DNA of 9,895 bases, taken from assembly GCA_019236485.1 (NCBI GenBank), contig JAFAIY010000528.1, positions 1 to 9,895 of the forward strand. Reading direction: 5' to 3'. Positions 7,623 through 9,895 of the stretch are shown here, piece by piece. The notes below the pieces were generated by a model. It was not told the origin of the DNA. It worked only from the letters and a program-made list of their open reading frames with translations, and ran no database searches. The position numbers and the translations under genes were made by a program. Every line of letters starts with the position of its first letter. The stretch's first letter is position 1. The stretch comes from Comamonas sp. GTDB lineage: Bacteria > Pseudomonadota > Gammaproteobacteria > Burkholderiales > Burkholderiaceae_C.

Positions 7623-7649
7623 CCGTAAAAATCACAACAGAAAGCAAAT

Positions 7650-9062
7650 ATGGGGTGGCGCGGATTTCGTTTGTTGGCCTCTCAGATCGCTGCCGCGGTG
7701 CTGCTGTGGCTGGTGTGGACCTATGGGCTGCACCCCGAGACCAGCATCACGGCGCAGTGCGTGGCCGCGCTTGTCGGGGCGCTGCTGGGCGGCTGGGTCT
7801 GGTGGCTGGTGGACAGCTGGAATGGCGCGCGCCTGCTGAACTGGCTGCGCCAGTCCGAGCTGGGCGCCGTGCCCAATCTCAGCGGCATCTGGGGCGAGGC
7901 CAGCGTGCGCATGCGCCGCTGGATTCGTCAGAGCGTGCAGCAGGTGCAGCAGGGCGACCAGCGGCTCAACGACATACTGTCCGCGCTGCAGGCCAGCCCC
8001 AACGGCGTGGTGCTGCTCGATGCCGAGGGGCATATAGAGTGGTGCAACCAGATCGCGGCGCGCCAGTTCGGCTTCGATGCCAGCCGCGACGTGATGCAGA
8101 GCATAGGCAATCTGGTGCGCGACCCGCAGTTCAGCGCCTATTTTGCGACCCAGGATTTCACCCACGACCTGGTCATGCAGGGGCGGGAGAGCACGCCTTC
8201 GCGCCCGGTCAAGCTCTCGGTGCAGCTGTATGGCTATGGCGAAGGGCGCAAGCTGCTGCTGGCGCGCGATGTCACGGCTCTGGAGCAGGCCGAGGCCATG
8301 CGCCGCGACTTCGTGGCCAATGTCTCGCATGAGATCCGCACGCCGCTGACGGTGCTCGCGGGCTTTGTGGAGACCCTGCAGAACCTGCCGCTGGAAGCCG
8401 ACGAGCGCCGGCGCTATCTGGACCTCATGGCTCAGCAGGCCGAGCGCATGCAGCATCTGGTCGAGGATCTGCTGACGCTGTCGCGCCTGGAAGGCAGCCC
8501 CTTGCCCAGCAACAACGACTGGATGTCGGTGTCGCAGCTGCTCAAGCGCTGTGAGAACGAGGCGCGTGGTCTGTCCACGGCGCTCACGCGCAAGCAGGCC
8601 AGGCCGCATGTGCTGCACTTTCCGGATGCGCAGGAGCTGGCCGAGGCCGGCGAGATCGCGGGTGCGAGCGCCGAGCTGCACAGCGCGTTCTCCAATCTGC
8701 TGGCCAATGCCATGCGCTATACGCCGGCCGGCGGTCAGATCGATGTGAGCTGGCAAAAGCTCGAGGACGGCTCGGCACGGTTTTCCGTCAGGGACTCGGG
8801 TCCGGGCATAGATCCCAAATATGTGTCGCGTCTGACGGAGCGCTTCTACCGCGTGGACCGCAGCCGCTCGCGCGATACGGGCGGAACCGGACTGGGCCTG
8901 GCCATCGTCAAGCATGTGCTGCAGCGCCATGGCGCCAAGCTCAGCATCGACAGCGAACTCGGCAAGGGCTCGGAATTCGCGGTCACCTTCCCTGCGAGTC
9001 GCGTGCGCCCGGGCCAGAACGGCGAGGCCGTGGCCAGGCCGGCTGCATCGCAGCAGGCCTGA
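7650..9062 (+). CDS. phoR: Phosphate regulon sensor histidine kinase PhoR
   Basis: Inner-membrane kinase/phosphatase of PhoB. 470 residues: two closely spaced membrane helices (about 7-26 and 34-54) with almost no periplasmic loop, as in E. coli PhoR, so phosphate is sensed through Pst/PhoU rather than directly. Then a PAS domain (about 105-215), the HisKA dimerisation domain with SHEIRTP (226-232, phospho-accepting His227) and the ATPase domain with N box NLLANAMRYTP (349-359), G1 DSGPGID (382-388), F box TERFYRVD (396-403) and G2 GTGLGLAI (412-419). The Pro/Ala-rich tail has no clear function. The start ATG 7650 lies 67 nt after phoB with only a weak purine stretch (CAGAAAGC) as Shine-Dalgarno and a GC hairpin upstream, suggesting low expression. 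All catalytic motifs are intact. Confidence 0.96.
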   Translation: MGWRGFRLLASQIAAAVLLWLVWTYGLHPETSITAQCVAALVGALLGGWVWWLVDSWNGARLLNWLRQSELGAVPNLSGIWGEASVRMRRWIRQSVQQVQQGDQRLNDILSALQASPNGVVLLDAEGHIEWCNQIAARQFGFDASRDVMQSIGNLVRDPQFSAYFATQDFTHDLVMQGRESTPSRPVKLSVQLYGYGEGRKLLLARDVTALEQAEAMRRDFVANVSHEIRTPLTVLAGFVETLQNLPLEADERRRYLDLMAQQAERMQHLVEDLLTLSRLEGSPLPSNNDWMSVSQLLKRCENEARGLSTALTRKQARPHVLHFPDAQELAEAGEIAGASAELHSAFSNLLANAMRYTPAGGQIDVSWQKLEDGSARFSVRDSGPGIDPKYVSRLTERFYRVDRSRSRDTGGTGLGLAIVKHVLQRHGAKLSIDSELGKGSEFAVTFPASRVRPGQNGEAVARPAASQQA

Positions 9063-9073
9063 GCCTCGCCATA

Positions 9074-9895
9074 TCACTGTTGAGGATGGCGTATGGCCCG
9101 GAACAGGATGCCGCTGAATGCGGCGGCCGTCACGAACAGGGCCGCGGCGCTGCAGACCCAGAATGGCATGGGCGTGGCCTGCCAGCTCTGCCAGGCCGGG
9201 GGCGCCTGCCATTCATAGGCCAGCCAGTAGCCCAGGCCCAGGCCGCCGCCCCAGAGCAGCACGCAGTAGAGGATCAGCGGAGCCACGGTCACGCGGTAGC
9301 AGCGCAGCACGAAAATGCAGTAGGTCTGCACCGCGTCGGCCAGATGATAGGCGGCAACGCAGATCAGCAGCCAGGAGGCCAGGGGCAGCACGCTGGGCGA
9401 GTCCGTGTAGATGTCGGCGATGGGCCGGCGCGCCAGGAAAAAAACAGCCGAGACCGCCAATCCGACCAGCAGAGCCAGGCGAAAACAGCTGTGGATCAGG
9501 GCCCGCGCCCGGGCCTCGTCGCCGGCGCCGCGCCAATAGCCGACGCGCGCGCTGGTCGCAATCGCCAGGGATAGCGGCACCATATAGCCTATGGCGGCAA
9601 GATTGGCGGCGATCTGATGGCTGGCCGATGCCAGTGCGCCCTGGCGCGACACATACAGGGCCATCAAGGTGAACGAGGTCACTTCCACCAGAATGGCCAG
9701 GCCAGCGGGCACGCCCAGGCGGCAGAAGTGCCCGAGCAGCTTCCAGTCCGGAGCCTCCAGCCCATCCCAGAGCGCTAACGGCGCATACAGGTCCTGGCTG
9801 CGCACCAGCCACAGAGCCACGCCGAACATGGTGTAGTTGACCACCAGGGTGGCGAGCGCGCAGCCCGCAGCGCCCATGGGGTCCAGGCCCAGTCC
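9074..9895 (-). CDS. MATE-family multidrug/cation antiporter (NorM-like), C-terminal part, 5' end outside window
   Basis: Inner-membrane efflux pump of the MATE family, which exports cationic drugs or metabolites in exchange for Na+ or H+. The frame is open to the right edge, so the methionine at 9877 is internal; 273 residues are visible out of about 450. Around seven membrane helices can be seen, fitting helices 6-12 of the 12-helix fold. NorM-like segments include GVPAGLAILVEVTSF (61-75 of the fragment), ASHQIAANLAAIGYMVPLSL (91-110) and RVGYWRGAG (117-125). Glu71 and Asp187 (in HLADAVQ) match the cation-binding Glu and Asp known from Vibrio NorM, suggesting coupling is retained. The substrate cannot be told. 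It ends 11 nt from the phoR stop, tail to tail, with no clear terminator; nothing ties it to phosphate metabolism. Confidence 0.88.
   Translation of the reverse strand, partial: GLGLDPMGAAGCALATLVVNYTMFGVALWLVRSQDLYAPLALWDGLEAPDWKLLGHFCRLGVPAGLAILVEVTSFTLMALYVSRQGALASASHQIAANLAAIGYMVPLSLAIATSARVGYWRGAGDEARARALIHSCFRLALLVGLAVSAVFFLARRPIADIYTDSPSVLPLASWLLICVAAYHLADAVQTYCIFVLRCYRVTVAPLILYCVLLWGGGLGLGYWLAYEWQAPPAWQSWQATPMPFWVCSAAALFVTAAAFSGILFRAIRHPQQ

Noticed and set aside
9110..9124. GCCGC-TGAAT-GCGGC hairpin just past phoR as a terminator
   Set aside because: It is a 5-bp stem inside the MATE coding sequence with no U-tract after it; common by chance in GC-rich DNA.
6161..9212. Long minus-strand open frames antisense to phoU, phoB and phoR
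   Set aside because: They are reverse-frame shadows of complete genes with intact catalytic motifs, and they have repetitive Gln/His/Ala/Arg-rich translations.

Overview
The window looks like chromosomal DNA from a betaproteobacterium of the Comamonadaceae, probably Comamonas-like. This rests on the GC-rich codon use, the gene order pstSCAB-phoU-phoB-phoR, a nearby ppk1/ppx pair and the general look of the proteins. It is an inference, since no marker gene such as rRNA is present. It is the phosphate (Pho) locus, and I see no mobile element, CRISPR array, tRNA or rRNA in it.

Layout. (1) 1-358, plus: the 3' end of ppk1 (polyphosphate kinase). (2) 359-537: a short intergenic region with a possible dispersed-repeat remnant and a near-perfect bidirectional terminator. 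(3) 538-2019, minus: ppx (exopolyphosphatase), convergent with ppk1. (4) 2020-2338: the divergent ppx/pstS control region, carrying a clear Pho box made of three 11-bp repeats followed by a -10 element. (5) 2339-6868, plus: pstS, pstC, pstA, pstB and phoU, the high-affinity phosphate ABC importer and its signalling partner. (6) 6887-9062, plus: phoB and phoR, the phosphate two-component system. (7) 9074-9895, minus: the C-terminal part of a MATE-family (NorM-like) efflux transporter that runs off the right edge, convergent with phoR.

How it works together. PstS captures periplasmic phosphate and PstCAB imports it. PhoU relays the state of the transporter to the histidine kinase PhoR. When phosphate is scarce, PhoR phosphorylates PhoB, which should bind the Pho box upstream of pstS and raise expression of the whole run of genes, including phoBR themselves (positive feedback). 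Ppk1 and Ppx next door make and break polyphosphate, the intracellular phosphate store, so uptake, sensing and storage are clustered. Tight spacing (a 4-nt pstC/pstA overlap, 10-18 nt at pstB/phoU/phoB) supports one transcript. Two hairpins, after pstS and between phoB and phoR, are the likely points where expression of neighbours is set apart.

The window is a well-known, ordinary core system. I did not find a new biological system; the findings are mostly regulatory details and small departures from textbook sequences.
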